Shown here piece by piece: positions 1 to 9,522 of a stretch of DNA of 64,000 bases. The notes under the pieces are model-generated. The model saw only the letters and a program-made list of their open reading frames with translations. It did no database searches and was not told the DNA's origin. A program made the position numbers and the translations under genes. Source of the DNA: Ulvibacter antarcticus (GTDB lineage: Bacteria > Bacteroidota > Bacteroidia > Flavobacteriales > Flavobacteriaceae); contig NZ_REFC01000016.1 of assembly GCF_003688405.1 (NCBI RefSeq), positions 62,001 to 126,000 on the forward strand, given 5' to 3'. Each line of letters opens with the position of its first letter. The first letter of the stretch is position 1.

Positions 1-1
1 T

Positions 2-769
2 ATTAAAATCATTGAACACTCAGAAAACAAAGGTCTTTCGGCTTCTAGAAATACCGGAATTAAAAATGCAACTTCAAATTATATTGCTTTTTTGGATGCT
101 GATGATCTCTGGAAGAATGACTTTTTGGAGAAAATTGATTTCCTTATAAAAGAGTATTCTGAAGCCTCCATCTTTGCTACAAAATATGAGGTGAGATTAG
201 CAAATGGTAAAAGCATTACTTTTCCTTTCGACATTCCGGGATTTGATGAACATGGCATCGTACCCAACTTTTTTGAATCGAATTTGAATCAGACGATCTA
301 CTACCCTTCCTGCCTTTGTGTTCACAAAAAGGTGTTTGAAACTGTTGGAGTGTACAACGAATCCATAAACTACAGTGAAGATGTCGATTTCAACATTCGG
401 GCGCATGAAGCTTTTAAAATGGCGTATTATAATTCTCCATTGGTTATTTATTTAGCTGCTTCGGAAAATCAGATTACTCAAGGCAGTTTACTAGGCAAAA
501 CCATTCCAGATTATGATTTCTATGAAGGTCTCTTCGGAAGTAGAAGTGACATCAAAAAATATTTAGATTTTCAGCGGTATCTCATGGCGAAAATATTCAA
601 GCTTTCCGGCGATTCTGAAACCTTTCAGAAACTAACAAAAAACATAGATTTTAAGAATCTAACGGCAAAACAACGAATCCTACTGCGTTCCCCAAAAATG
701 ATTACTAAAGCCATTACTAGAGGTAAATTACTGCTTCAGAAAATTGGGATAGAGGTGAATAGTTATTAG
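2..769 (+). CDS. Glycosyltransferase family 2, C-terminal part (5' end outside window)
   Basis: The frame is open from the window edge, so the N-terminus is missing. The visible 255 residues begin inside a GT-A fold: an NKGLSASRNTGI motif followed by the metal-binding FLDADD (DxD) motif and then LW. This is the nucleotide-sugar-binding half of family 2 glycosyltransferases. Later residues (YNESINYSEDVDFNIRAHE) match the ED acceptor/catalytic-base region. It probably adds a sugar to a lipid-linked glycan at the inner face of the cytoplasmic membrane. It starts the polysaccharide locus, but is separated from the next gene by repeat-rich DNA and is on the opposite strand. Donor and acceptor cannot be told from sequence. 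Confidence 0.9.
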   Translation: MKIIEHSENKGLSASRNTGIKNATSNYIAFLDADDLWKNDFLEKIDFLIKEYSEASIFATKYEVRLANGKSITFPFDIPGFDEHGIVPNFFESNLNQTIYYPSCLCVHKKVFETVGVYNESINYSEDVDFNIRAHEAFKMAYYNSPLVIYLAASENQITQGSLLGKTIPDYDFYEGLFGSRSDIKKYLDFQRYLMAKIFKLSGDSETFQKLTKNIDFKNLTAKQRILLRSPKMITKAITRGKLLLQKIGIEVNSY

Positions 770-786
770 ATGTTAGATGTTAGACA

Positions 787-1140
787 AAAGACTGGAGATT
801 TGAGAAGTGAGAAGTGAGACAGTGATTCGTATTTACTACCAAAATTGTTTAAGTTCCATCTCTAGCCCTTCCTTCAAAGGAAGGGAGTCAAAACTTAGCC
901 AAATGATTTTATTGTTTATGCAAATCCCCCCTTCTGAAGGGGGTTAGGGGGATGTATTTGTTAGATAAAAGACTAAAGACTGGAGATTTGAGAAGTGAGA
1001 AAGTGATTCGTATTTACTACCAACATTGTTTAACATCCATCTCTAGCCCTTCCTTCAAAAGAAGGGAGTCAAAACTTAGCCAAATGATTTTATTGTTTAT
1101 GCAAATCCCACCTTCGAAGGGGGCTAGGGGGATGTTTTTG
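787..1140. repeat. Imperfect direct duplication of about 175 bp
   Basis: Two copies of the same non-coding segment lie head to tail (about 787-956 and 975-1140). Each runs from AAAGACTGGAGATTTGAGAAG, through a CCTTCC/GGAAGG inverted repeat, to a hairpin of the CCCCCTTCTGAAGGGGG type and GTTAGGGGGATG. The copies differ at a few positions, so the duplication is not brand new. The hairpins resemble REP-like intergenic elements; a related one lies after 11950. With the next entry this accounts for the gap between genes, and no gene is seen in it. Confidence 0.85.
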
Positions 1141-1162
1141 TGATATGAAAGATAAAAGACCG

Positions 1163-1210
1163 GAGATGTGAGATGTGAGATGTGAGATGTGAGATGTGAG
1201 ATGTGAGATG
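1163..1210. repeat. 7-bp tandem repeat (GAGATGT) about 6.9 copies
   Basis: Six perfect GAGATGT units plus a partial unit directly follow the larger duplication. The bases after it (1228-1270) are a run of CTTCCAACT-like words similar to those at 5965-6045. It is non-coding low-complexity DNA, expected to vary in copy number between strains. Confidence 0.9.
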
Positions 1211-1268
1211 AAAATAAAACTTCAAGCGTACATCCAACTTCTAGCTCCCAGCTTCCAACTCCCAACTT

Positions 1269-1667
1269 CTATTTCCCAGACACAAAATCCTCAAAATCCT
1301 TAAACTCGCGAATATAGTCTGATTCTAAGAATTCCCCGGATGAGATCACTAAACAAACAGCTCCCGAAGAAAAATTATCAAGTTCCCGCCATACGTTGCT
1401 TTTTATTAGCAAACCTATATTTGGCTTGTTGAGGGTAATTGTTCGTTTTTCATTGGTATCATTCACGACCACATCGAAACTTCCTGAAATAGGAATCAAT
1501 AATTCAAATTGCTCTTTATGCGCATGTCCTCCACGTGCAGCGCTACTTGGAACATCATACAGATAATAAACACGCTTAATTGGAAAAGGAATTATATCTT
1601 TTTCGATGACCGAAATATTACCTCTTACATCTTCTATTTTCGGAAGTTGAATGATCTCTATATTCAT
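1269..1667 (-). CDS. FdtA/QdtA-type dTDP-sugar 3,4-ketoisomerase (WxcM-like cupin)
   Basis: A 132-residue cupin. The conserved stretch DVRGNISVIE, then RVYYLYDVP, then RGGHAHKE contains the His pair of the sugar 3,4-ketoisomerase family, which isomerises dTDP-4-keto-6-deoxyglucose to the 3-keto sugar before transamination. The start is placed at 1667 because its ATG overlaps the stop of the upstream glycosyltransferase in an ATGA (1664-1667), a normal translational coupling; an in-frame extension to 1700 would run into that gene. The aminotransferase at 6047-7147 would be the next pathway step. Family assignment is firm; whether the product has galacto (Fdt) or gluco (Qdt) configuration is not decidable. 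Confidence 0.88.
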   Translation of the reverse strand: MNIEIIQLPKIEDVRGNISVIEKDIIPFPIKRVYYLYDVPSSAARGGHAHKEQFELLIPISGSFDVVVNDTNEKRTITLNKPNIGLLIKSNVWRELDNFSSGAVCLVISSGEFLESDYIREFKDFEDFVSGK

Positions 1668-2767
1668 GAATTTACAGGTATATTTAAAAATTCTAACCAA
1701 TCGTTACCAATATTTTCGGCATCGAAACGGGCTATACTGGATTTGGCATTTGACACACATTTTTGATATAGTTCTTTCTCAACGAGCATTCTATTAATAG
1801 CCTTCGTCATAGCCTCAATATCCTGATTTTTCACCAATAAACCATTAACTTCGTTCGAAATTATTTCGTTAGGACCCGATTCACAATCGTAAGCAACAAC
1901 AGGAGTACCACAAGCCAGACTTTCGATAAGTACATTGGGAAAACCTTCATTTTTACTACAAAGCACTGTAAAAAGCCCCTGTTTTAAATAAGGAAAGGGA
2001 TTTTTCTTCTGGCCAACAAATTCTACATCTTTAGAAACCTCTAAGTCGTTTGCCAGTTTTGTCAACTTGAATTTATCTTCTCCATCTCCCACTAAAACAA
2101 GTTTAATTCCTTTTGAGGCTGCTTCGGAAGCGGCATAAGCCCTTATTAAATGATCGAATTGTTTGATATCATGAAACCGTCCTATTCCGACGAGATAATC
2201 AAAATCGAAAATTTTATCTGAAGAAGCATTTTCCTCAATTTCCTTTGTAAACAGCGGATTATAAATGGTGGTTACATTCTTATATCCAAATTCGTGTTCC
2301 ACATGTTTCTGAAGTGCCTTCGAAACGGTTACCAATCCGTAGGCATTCTTAAAAATCGCCTTTGCTAATTTGTTATTCTTCGGAAAATAATAATCAGTAT
2401 TAAAACTCCGAATCGTCATAACATAAGGTGCTTTATACAATAAGCGAGTAATTAGGAATTCCTGAAGAAAACGATTCTTGACTCTAAAATCAATGATATA
2501 ATTAAATTGATTTTTTTTTAAATATTTCCGAAGCGCAGCAAAACGTCCTACTCGATTGCTGAAAGAATTGGATTCTTTTTTCAACTTCCCCATATTAAAA
2601 AGGATGCCGGCGTACTGGTAAGTCACCAAATCCCGGACGATAATATGGTGTACTTCAACGCCTTTTGAATGGAAAAATAGCGACAACCTCGCCTGCACCC
2701 GTTCAGCGCCTCCCTCACTAAGGGAATCACCAACCAATGCAATTTTGTACTGAGGTTGTTTTATCAT
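1664..2767 (-). CDS. Glycosyltransferase family 4 (GT-B fold)
   Basis: 367 residues with two Rossmann domains. The N-terminal domain has SEGGAERVQARL, the acceptor-side glycine-rich loop of GT4 enzymes. The C-terminal domain has VGIGRFHDIKQFDHLIRA, LVLVGDGED and EGFPNVLIESLACGTPVVA, the EX7E donor-binding motif. It retains the donor configuration and acts on the cytoplasmic side of the membrane. It is coupled to the FdtA-like gene by a 4-bp overlap, so it may transfer the sugar made with that enzyme (inference). Confidence 0.93.
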   Translation of the reverse strand: MIKQPQYKIALVGDSLSEGGAERVQARLSLFFHSKGVEVHHIIVRDLVTYQYAGILFNMGKLKKESNSFSNRVGRFAALRKYLKKNQFNYIIDFRVKNRFLQEFLITRLLYKAPYVMTIRSFNTDYYFPKNNKLAKAIFKNAYGLVTVSKALQKHVEHEFGYKNVTTIYNPLFTKEIEENASSDKIFDFDYLVGIGRFHDIKQFDHLIRAYAASEAASKGIKLVLVGDGEDKFKLTKLANDLEVSKDVEFVGQKKNPFPYLKQGLFTVLCSKNEGFPNVLIESLACGTPVVAYDCESGPNEIISNEVNGLLVKNQDIEAMTKAINRMLVEKELYQKCVSNAKSSIARFDAENIGNDWLEFLNIPVNS

Positions 2768-2804
2768 TTTAGAATCTCTAACTTGGTCTCAAATATACTT
2801 ATTT

Positions 2805-3941
2805 ATGAAGATTTTATTGGTCGGTGAATACAGCAGACTTCATAATACTTTAAAAGAGGGACTTATCACTTTAGGCCATGAAGTAACAATCATTGGTGAT
2901 GGAGATGAATTCAAAAATTTCCCGGTAGATCTTTCTATCCGACCAAAAACATTCGACCTTCCTTTTTTTAGTTTTCTTCGGAAGGGATTTTACAAAGTTT
3001 TTAAAACCGATCTCGCAATTTGGGAAAAGGGATTACGTTTTTACTTTCATCTCAGTAAATTGAAAGGTTTCGATGTAGTGCAACTCATCAATGAGAAACC
3101 CATTAAAACTACGCCTCGATTTGAACGATATTTGCTCAAGAAATTGTTTCAACAAAACAAAAGTACTTTCCTGCTTTCCTGCGGAATAGACATCATTAGC
3201 GTAGAATTTATGCTTCGGAAGAAATTTCGATACTCGCAAATGGATCCCTATTTTGAAAATCCAAAACTGAAGCCGGAATACCAATACATTCTCGATTACG
3301 ACAATCCTCAACATCGGAAAACACATAATTTGGTATTTGATCACATCAAGGGAGTTATTGCTTCAGATATGGATTATAAACTACCCCTGGAAGGGCATCC
3401 CAAATTCCTCGGACTAGTTCCGAACCCTGTGAATTGTTCTAAATTAAAATATGTACCTCAACAGCTTCAGAAGGAAATAGTCATTTTTTTAGGGATTAAT
3501 CGGTTTACCTATCACAAGAAAGGGATTCCACTTTTTGAAGAAGCATTGGTGATCATTCAGAAAAAATATAAAGAAAGGGTGAAAATTATAACTGCTGAAA
3601 GTCTTCCATATGAAGAATATATAGAACGTTATAACGAAGCTCATATCATACTAGACCAAGTCTACGCTTACGATCAAGGATACAATGCATTGGAGGCGAT
3701 GGCTAAAGGAAAAGTAGTTTTCACAGGTGCCGAACAAGAATTTCTGGACGAATACAGATTAAAAGAAGATGAAGTTTGCATCAACGCCCTACCCAACGCA
3801 ATTAAAATCGCAGAAAAAATAAGCATGTTAATCGATAATCCTGAAATGCTGCAACCTATTGGCCAAGCCGCCCGACTCTTCATTGAACGAGAACACGATC
3901 ACAAAATGATTGCGAAAAGGTATTTGGAAAAATGGTCTTAA
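2805..3941 (+). CDS. GT-B glycosyltransferase (GT4-like)
   Basis: 378 residues. MKILLVGEYSRLHNTLKEGL is a Rossmann start with the sugar-transferase loop, and the C-terminal part has FLGINRFTYHKKG and QGYNALEAMAKGKVVFTGAE, an EX7E-like donor motif. It is divergently oriented to the GT4 gene at 1664-2767, so the 37 bp between them must hold both starts. Its stop overlaps the 3' end of the convergent acetyltransferase gene by 4 bp. Donor and acceptor are unknown. Confidence 0.85.
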   Translation: MKILLVGEYSRLHNTLKEGLITLGHEVTIIGDGDEFKNFPVDLSIRPKTFDLPFFSFLRKGFYKVFKTDLAIWEKGLRFYFHLSKLKGFDVVQLINEKPIKTTPRFERYLLKKLFQQNKSTFLLSCGIDIISVEFMLRKKFRYSQMDPYFENPKLKPEYQYILDYDNPQHRKTHNLVFDHIKGVIASDMDYKLPLEGHPKFLGLVPNPVNCSKLKYVPQQLQKEIVIFLGINRFTYHKKGIPLFEEALVIIQKKYKERVKIITAESLPYEEYIERYNEAHIILDQVYAYDQGYNALEAMAKGKVVFTGAEQEFLDEYRLKEDEVCINALPNAIKIAEKISMLIDNPEMLQPIGQAARLFIEREHDHKMIAKRYLEKWS

Positions 3942-4510
3942 TTTTTGGCTAAAAGTTCGTTAACAACTTTAGCAGGTGACCCGGCTACTATTACATTTGC
4001 AGGACACGATTTTGTAACAATCGATCCACTAGCTACAACACTATTTTCTCCTATCGTCACTCCCTTTAAAATGGTTACATTATTACCAATAAAAACATTT
4101 CGTTCGATGAGAACTGCCTGTGGTGAGGGGTCTGTTTCTTTTCGTTTCAACGGATCTAAATTGTGAAAATCACTGTCAATAATGTGACAATTGAATCCGA
4201 TGAGCACATCATCTTTTATGGTAATACTTTTTTCCGAAGCTAAAGAAAAGCCATTATTTACATGAATATTATTCCCAAAAACGACGGTTGAATTTTCAGT
4301 TCTGGCTTCAATATAGATATAACCATTATAAAAGTGAGGTGAATTAATCACTCCAAAATTGACATTCTCGCCAAATGAAATGCTTCCTTTCCCGCGTTTC
4401 ACAACAGGTTGATACTGGTTGAAAGTCCCCTTAACTCTGCTATTGTTAGAATAAAAGGAATATTTCAACTTCCGAAGTGCCAAAAGTATTTTTACTATAT
4501 AATTATTCAT
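3938..4510 (-). CDS. Left-handed beta-helix acyltransferase (hexapeptide repeat family)
   Basis: 190 residues with hexapeptide repeats ([LIV]-G-x4) from about residue 40 to the end, for example IERNVFIGNNVTILKGVTIGENSVVASGS and the closing IVAGSPAKVV. These form the trimeric beta-helix of acetyl-CoA-dependent O/N-acetyltransferases such as WcaF, CatB and FdtC. The stretch around DSDFHN supplies the likely catalytic His. Its first codons overlap the end of the flippase gene by 8 bp. It may acylate the amino sugar made by the ketoisomerase and aminotransferase, but O-acetylation of the glycan is equally possible. Confidence 0.87.
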   Translation of the reverse strand: MNNYIVKILLALRKLKYSFYSNNSRVKGTFNQYQPVVKRGKGSISFGENVNFGVINSPHFYNGYIYIEARTENSTVVFGNNIHVNNGFSLASEKSITIKDDVLIGFNCHIIDSDFHNLDPLKRKETDPSPQAVLIERNVFIGNNVTILKGVTIGENSVVASGSIVTKSCPANVIVAGSPAKVVNELLAKN

Positions 4511-5819
4511 CGTCTTCAGGATTTAAGTCCTCTACTTGCAACTTGGATTGTTTCTTAAAGTAACGAATTACCAGATAAAAAATTAAGAAGAAACATATTA
4601 CATATCTAAAGAAGTGTGCCATCACTACTCCTTCCACACCATATTCGTTTGTAAGATAGTAAGCAAATATGTAAAATAAACCTATTGAGACAATTTCAGA
4701 AAAAATAAAACTGCGAACCAACTTTTTAGCTAGAAACTGATACCCGATAACTATCGTTGCCAAGCGTACAAAATCCCCAAGTAATTGCCATTTAAACAAG
4801 GGAGACATACTATCGAAGCCAGGATATATAAGTTGGATGATATATTCTCGTCCAAAATAAACCGCTATCATCCCTAGCCCAAAAATTGGTAAAAGCGTTT
4901 TGTAAATTGAAAACACTTCCGTTTTAAACTCAGATTTGGAATAAATTCCGGCGAATTTAGGAAGCACATAAAGCGTAAAAATGGAGCTTGAAAAAACCAT
5001 ATAATTCTTCGAAATATTGGTCATGGCAGTCCAAATACCAGCATCTGCTTCGGTGATCTTGTCTATAATCATAGATCGAATCTCAATGTCAACGAAATTC
5101 AATAACACCGTCGAGAAAAATGACATCAATGAGAAAGCTAATAATACATTCAACATTGGAGTTTTAAAACTAAGTTTTGAAAACTGAATATACTCTTTCA
5201 AGACTTTAAAGAATATAATCATCAATACGATAAACTGTATAATTGGCGTAATTGCGATGGCAACTAAAGCGCCATCAATATTATATTCTAGTAAGGAGTA
5301 TACCAGAAGACCGGCACTCGCCAAATAAGCGAAAATGTCGATTTTGGCAAATTTCTTATACATCGACAAGCCGTTAACAACGCCATTAAAAATCCTGTAT
5401 AAACTAATAAACGGCACGATTACCGCTAACAATTTGATTAGATAAGCGTACTCTGTCGTAACAAATAGATATTCACTTATATAATTGGCTCCAAAAAATA
5501 GAACGAGCGAGGTAATTACTATTCCCAGCAAACTCATTACAAAAACCGTCGAGAAAAGTTTCTGAAGCTGCTCCTTATCCGATTTATGTTCAGAAACATA
5601 TTTTACAACACCAGTAAAAACTCCAAGAGAAGAGAAAGATGTGAGTAATTCTGTTAGATTTCGAAGTTGTCCAATTTTCGATACTCCCGCCTCCCCCACC
5701 AATTCGGCGATAAGCCGCTGCACAAAGATTGATATAAACAATCGAATACTAATCACCACGGCATTCAAAGAGGTCACTTTGAGCAGTAAATTAGCACGAA
5801 TAAATTCTGGGATTTTCAA
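4503..5819 (-). CDS. Wzx-type polysaccharide flippase (O-antigen translocase)
   Basis: 438 residues with about 12 hydrophobic segments, starting with the amphipathic FIRANLLLKVTSLNAV and the charged loop QLRNLTELLTSFSSLGVFTGVVKYV typical of WzxE-like translocases of the MATE/MVF superfamily. Such proteins move undecaprenyl-diphosphate-linked repeat units to the periplasmic face. Its 3' end overlaps the downstream acyltransferase gene. Its presence makes a Wzx/Wzy-type export route likely; a Wzy polymerase is not clearly seen in the window. Confidence 0.88.
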   Translation of the reverse strand: MKIPEFIRANLLLKVTSLNAVVISIRLFISIFVQRLIAELVGEAGVSKIGQLRNLTELLTSFSSLGVFTGVVKYVSEHKSDKEQLQKLFSTVFVMSLLGIVITSLVLFFGANYISEYLFVTTEYAYLIKLLAVIVPFISLYRIFNGVVNGLSMYKKFAKIDIFAYLASAGLLVYSLLEYNIDGALVAIAITPIIQFIVLMIIFFKVLKEYIQFSKLSFKTPMLNVLLAFSLMSFFSTVLLNFVDIEIRSMIIDKITEADAGIWTAMTNISKNYMVFSSSIFTLYVLPKFAGIYSKSEFKTEVFSIYKTLLPIFGLGMIAVYFGREYIIQLIYPGFDSMSPLFKWQLLGDFVRLATIVIGYQFLAKKLVRSFIFSEIVSIGLFYIFAYYLTNEYGVEGVVMAHFFRYVICFFLIFYLVIRYFKKQSKLQVEDLNPEDDE

Positions 5820-6046
5820 GTAGTTATTGGTTATTGGTTGTTCTCGATACTATTTCTTTTCGTTGCCACTTCAAGAAATCACTCCTTCTCGATACAATTT
5901 CATAATTCCTTATCAGTCATTCTGAAATCACTCGAAGTGACATTTTTCAATTTAACTTTCTACTTTCAGCACCCAGCTTCCTACTTCCATCATCCCACTC
6001 CTAGCTTCCTACTTCCAGCTTCCAGTTCTCTGTTTCCTAATTCCTA
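5820..6046. repeat. Low-complexity intergenic repeat words
   Basis: 227 bp between two minus-strand genes. The right half is a degenerate array of CTTCCTACTTCCA / CAGCTTCCAG words, like those at 1228-1270. No gene is visible. Such stretches recur in the gaps of this locus and probably mark slippage-prone DNA. Confidence 0.7.
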
Positions 6047-7147
6047 CTAATAATTATTCAAAACCTCCACAATCCGATCGACCTCTTCCGAAGAAAGCAT
6101 CGGACTCATGGGAATGCTAACCACTTCTTTATGTATTTTTTCGGTCGCAGGAAAGCTTAAATGTCCGAACTCAGCAAAAGCTTGTTGTTGATGCGGCGGA
6201 ATGGGATAATGAATAAGAGTTCCTATTTCATGCTGTTTCATATACTTCATAAAAGCATCTCTATCTTCAACCATAACTACAAACAGATGAAAAATATGAC
6301 TCCCTACTTCATCCCATATCGGAAGTTTTAGCTTTTGATTTTTTACTTCTGAAAGGTAGCGTTTTGCAATTAAACGTCGTTTAGCATTGTCTGCATCCAG
6401 ATCGGGAAGTTTACAACGCAAAAAAGCTGCCTGTACCTCATCTAGTCTTGAATTGACACCTAAGTAATCATTCACATATTTAGAGGAAGCTCCGTAATTA
6501 CGAAGTTTTGAAATAATCGATGCTAGTTCTTCATCATTAGTCGTTACAGCGCCGCCATCGCCTAAAGCGCCTAAATTTTTTGTTGGATAAAAACTAAAAC
6601 CAGCCGCATCTCCTAAGTTTCCAGCAAGCTTCCCCTTGGCAGACTTTGCTCCATGACCTTGGGCTGCGTCTTCGATCACTAGTAAATTATGCTTTTTAGC
6701 CAAGGCATTTATCTCATCCATAGGCGAAAGCTGTCCGTATAAATGAACAGGCATGATGGCTTTTGTTTTTTTGTTGATTGCCGCTTCCAGAGCAGTTAAA
6801 TCGAAATTAAACAAGCTAGCTTCGGCTTCTACTAAAACTGGTGTTAAGCCCGCCTGTTTTATAGCGATTATCGTGGCTATGTATGTGTTTGATGCCACCA
6901 GAACTTCGTCACCATCTTTTAATCGTCCTAGAATCTTATAGCCTTCCAAAATCAATCGTAAGGCGTCTAGTCCATTTGCCGTTCCTACACAAAATTTTGT
7001 TCCACAATAGTTTGCGAATTCTTCTTCAAAGGCTTTTACATTCGTGCCTAAGATGTAGTATCCCGAATCTAGAAATGCTTTGAACCTCTTTTGAAATTCG
7101 GCATCATAGCGTGCGTTGATCTTATGAAGGTCTAAAAATGGAATCAT
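6047..7147 (-). CDS. DegT/DnrJ/EryC1/StrS aminotransferase (FdtB-like)
   Basis: 366 residues, full length for PLP-dependent sugar aminotransferases. MIPFLDL is the family N-terminus; [13 protein letters not shown] binds the cofactor phosphate; [11 protein letters not shown] contains the Asp-Ala-Ala-Gln cofactor motif; [17 protein letters not shown] places the Schiff-base lysine at K190. The predicted reaction is glutamate-dependent amination of a 3-keto sugar such as the FdtA/QdtA product. It overlaps the upstream acyltransferase gene by 4 bp. Confidence 0.93.
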   Translation of the reverse strand: MIPFLDLHKINARYDAEFQKRFKAFLDSGYYILGTNVKAFEEEFANYCGTKFCVGTANGLDALRLILEGYKILGRLKDGDEVLVASNTYIATIIAIKQAGLTPVLVEAEASLFNFDLTALEAAINKKTKAIMPVHLYGQLSPMDEINALAKKHNLLVIEDAAQGHGAKSAKGKLAGNLGDAAGFSFYPTKNLGALGDGGAVTTNDEELASIISKLRNYGASSKYVNDYLGVNSRLDEVQAAFLRCKLPDLDADNAKRRLIAKRYLSEVKNQKLKLPIWDEVGSHIFHLFVVMVEDRDAFMKYMKQHEIGTLIHYPIPPHQQQAFAEFGHLSFPATEKIHKEVVSIPMSPMLSSEEVDRIVEVLNNY

Positions 7148-8124
7148 TTTAAAGCTAAGGTTAGTGATTGCCCAACGGCTGTATCTACAACGTAATTATC
7201 CACCGTAAACGTACGTGCGCCACAGCTTTCTTTCCAAAATATTAATCCCTCATTTAATACTTTTCCATTTTCTTCGGAAGAGGTATTAAAATCGAAATAT
7301 CTTCTGCCGTCTTTGAAATGATTGATGCAAAAATCATAGGCCAAATCAAGACTACCATAAGCGTTTTTATCGGTGTTACCGGAAACATATTGTGGATGCA
7401 CCGTAGTTTTTGTTAGAAAGACAGTCGTTCCGGCAACGATCTTATTGTCTTTATAAACGTTTACTTGTTTTATATGCTTCGGAAATCGTTTTGCTAATAA
7501 TTCTATTTCTACCAAATTATGAACCGGAGCGGCTCCGTGCTTTTGTTGTAAATTTGGAATTAAAATCTCATTCCAAAATCCTTCAAAATTATCGTCTACC
7601 GTAACTACCAAGCCATTCCTAATTGCTTTATTGATGCCTTCTCTCCTATTTTTCTGGAACTTTAGCTTATGTTGATAATCCAATAACATAATGGCATCTC
7701 GTTTTACCAATTTGGCTTCAGACAGAAATAACAAATACTCCAACTCGTCTGAAGGAATTGTATTGTAAAATGAAGGAATCACCCGAATATCGAGTTTCTC
7801 AATCCCTTCCGAAGCGAGAAAAATCAATAGCAGTTTGTAAGCTTCAAAAACTGATAGCAACTTGGCACTTTTCTGAAGCACCAGACTTCCATACGTAAGC
7901 CCCTGATGGGAAATAACACGATTATCCTTCCGATTAGCGGGAAGTACGGCAAATAGCTCCTCATTCTTAAAAACCATCAACGAAAAATCCTCGAAACGAT
8001 CGCTGTGGTAGTCCATAAAATCCCTTTTGAACAAAAATGTAGCATTCTTAGCACTGTCAATAAAGGAATCCCAAGCTTGCTTATCTTCGGGTAGGTACTT
8101 TTTTATGTTGAAATCCGCTTTGAT
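7144..8124 (-). CDS. FemAB/GNAT-like acyltransferase; start codon ambiguous (possible ATC)
   Basis: The only conventional in-frame start is a TTG at 8034, giving 296 residues that begin inside the conserved region [21 protein letters not shown]. The frame stays open upstream to a stop at 8188-8190 and encodes the rest of a family-like N-terminus ([20 protein letters not shown]), but with no ATG, GTG or TTG. The expected Met position (8122-8124) reads ATC. I annotate from there, with 8034 as the conservative start. The protein has the two-lobed GNAT fold of FemAB-type enzymes ([20 protein letters not shown] in the C-lobe). It sits immediately upstream of the aminotransferase and may acylate the amino sugar. 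Confidence 0.78.
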   Translation of the reverse strand: MKADFNIKKYLPEDKQAWDSFIDSAKNATFLFKRDFMDYHSDRFEDFSLMVFKNEELFAVLPANRKDNRVISHQGLTYGSLVLQKSAKLLSVFEAYKLLLIFLASEGIEKLDIRVIPSFYNTIPSDELEYLLFLSEAKLVKRDAIMLLDYQHKLKFQKNRREGINKAIRNGLVVTVDDNFEGFWNEILIPNLQQKHGAAPVHNLVEIELLAKRFPKHIKQVNVYKDNKIVAGTTVFLTKTTVHPQYVSGNTDKNAYGSLDLAYDFCINHFKDGRRYFDFNTSSEENGKVLNEGLIFWKESCGARTFTVDNYVVDTAVGQSLTLALK

Positions 8125-8137
8125 ATATGTAGATTTG
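8108..8137 (+). promoter_or_regulatory. Bacteroidetes-type promoter for the membrane-protein operon
   Basis: TTG at 8108-8110, a 19-bp spacer and TAGATTTG at 8130-8137 match the -33/-7 consensus (TTG-N19-TAnnTTTG). It lies about 75 bp before the GTG start at 8212 and inside the 5' region of the divergent acyltransferase gene. Confidence 0.65.
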
Positions 8138-8211
8138 TTTATTGCAAATGTGAACTGTAAAACTAGAATTATTTTTAATTTTACGACCTATCTAACTCCA
8201 TAATAATAGCT

Positions 8212-9522
8212 GTGTTTAAAACACAATTTTCCTTATACAAATATAAGTTTTCAGGTCTTGACCTCCTACTTTTTGTCGTTTACCTCGGTATTTTTGGATA
8301 TTTGATATTACAACCCACCATCTATTATCCGGCGACCAATAGCTTTTGGCATGTTAATATAAACAGATATCCGGTCTATGTATTGTTTATACGAGGGATT
8401 CATGCGGTTGTTGGTCAGAATTTATACGATATTACAATTAATATCTCTCAAACGCTTTTTGCTCTTTTTGCAATTCATATTTTCCTTAAATGCATTATAC
8501 GATTAATAAAACTGAATATCGTGCTCATATTATTCATGTTAGCACTACTTTCTTTCCCATTATTTCCACCCTTAGACACCAGTATTGCTATTGCTTCGGA
8601 AGGATTAGCGTATCCATTGTTCCTTTTGTTTATGACTTTTACATTGGAGTTTCTTTTCAGAAATAAGGATCATTACTTATATCTTATATTACCAACCTAC
8701 GTTTTATTGGTGCTTACGAGAGGGCAGTTCTCCATCGTGATTCCGGTGATCATCTTGTTATTGATCCTAAAACACAAACGACAAATCTTTCAGAAAAAAC
8801 AACTGAGACAACTAATTTTATTGATTCTCATTCCTTTTGTAGCCAATACGCTCGACAGTACCTACCACAAATTAGTACATCACAATTACGTTACTACGCC
8901 TTTTAGTTATATCAACGCGATTACATTGCCTCTATTCACTTCTCAGGCTAGCGACAGCACTTTATTCATGAATGAAGACCACAAAAAGATCTTTCTCAAG
9001 TCGTATAATCGTATCGACAGCCTCGGACTTCTGAGCTCTAAAATAGAAGGAAGCTATAAAGAAAAGTATATGCTCTTTCATAATAATTTCCCCTACATCT
9101 GCAACCTCAATTTTTATGAGCAGGGAATTGATTATTACTTCGATAAGACCGGGAATTACTTCAAAAGCAATGTGGATATTGAAGTGGCAGCCAAAGAAAT
9201 GATGCCGCTCTTGGTAAAACAAAACTTTAAAGATTGGTTTGCACTCTACGTCACCAATATTCTTCACGGATTTAAATCTATCTTTGTTTGGATTTTCTTT
9301 ATCGTGGTTTGTTTGTACAGCGGATGGCAAACTTTAAAGAAATTTAACTTTGAAAATGCCTTGTTATTTTTTAGCTCATTGCTTATAAATATCAACGCCG
9401 TTTTGGTTGCTTTTGTAGTTCATACTATTATTCGTTACCAATTTTATTACTTTGCATTCGCTTTTATAATTTTAATCATACTTACCAAAAAGCTCCTAGC
9501 CGCCTATGAAACCCGAACTTAG
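8212..9522 (+). CDS. Polytopic membrane protein, possible GT-C-type glycosyltransferase (paralogue 1)
   Basis: 436 residues from a GTG start, with about nine or ten hydrophobic segments (for example residues 18-38, 85-105 and 145-195) and one long extracytoplasmic region around residues 215-345. It shares order and motifs with the protein at 10654-11961: RYPVYVLF vs RLPVYSLLV, LTRGQF in both, TYHKLV vs TYHKVV, and a Ser/Asp-rich ASDS segment. I do not recognise a named family; topology and position beside a DPM1-like enzyme fit GT-C transferases or polymerases, which is inference. Its 3' end overlaps the next gene by 17 bp. Confidence 0.7.
   Translation: MFKTQFSLYKYKFSGLDLLLFVVYLGIFGYLILQPTIYYPATNSFWHVNINRYPVYVLFIRGIHAVVGQNLYDITINISQTLFALFAIHIFLKCIIRLIKLNIVLILFMLALLSFPLFPPLDTSIAIASEGLAYPLFLLFMTFTLEFLFRNKDHYLYLILPTYVLLVLTRGQFSIVIPVIILLLILKHKRQIFQKKQLRQLILLILIPFVANTLDSTYHKLVHHNYVTTPFSYINAITLPLFTSQASDSTLFMNEDHKKIFLKSYNRIDSLGLLSSKIEGSYKEKYMLFHNNFPYICNLNFYEQGIDYYFDKTGNYFKSNVDIEVAAKEMMPLLVKQNFKDWFALYVTNILHGFKSIFVWIFFIVVCLYSGWQTLKKFNFENALLFFSSLLININAVLVAFVVHTIIRYQFYYFAFAFIILIILTKKLLAAYETRT

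Noticed and set aside
1163-1210. CRISPR-like array of short repeats
   Set aside because: Units are only 7 bp with no spacers and no cas genes near; this is a simple tandem repeat.
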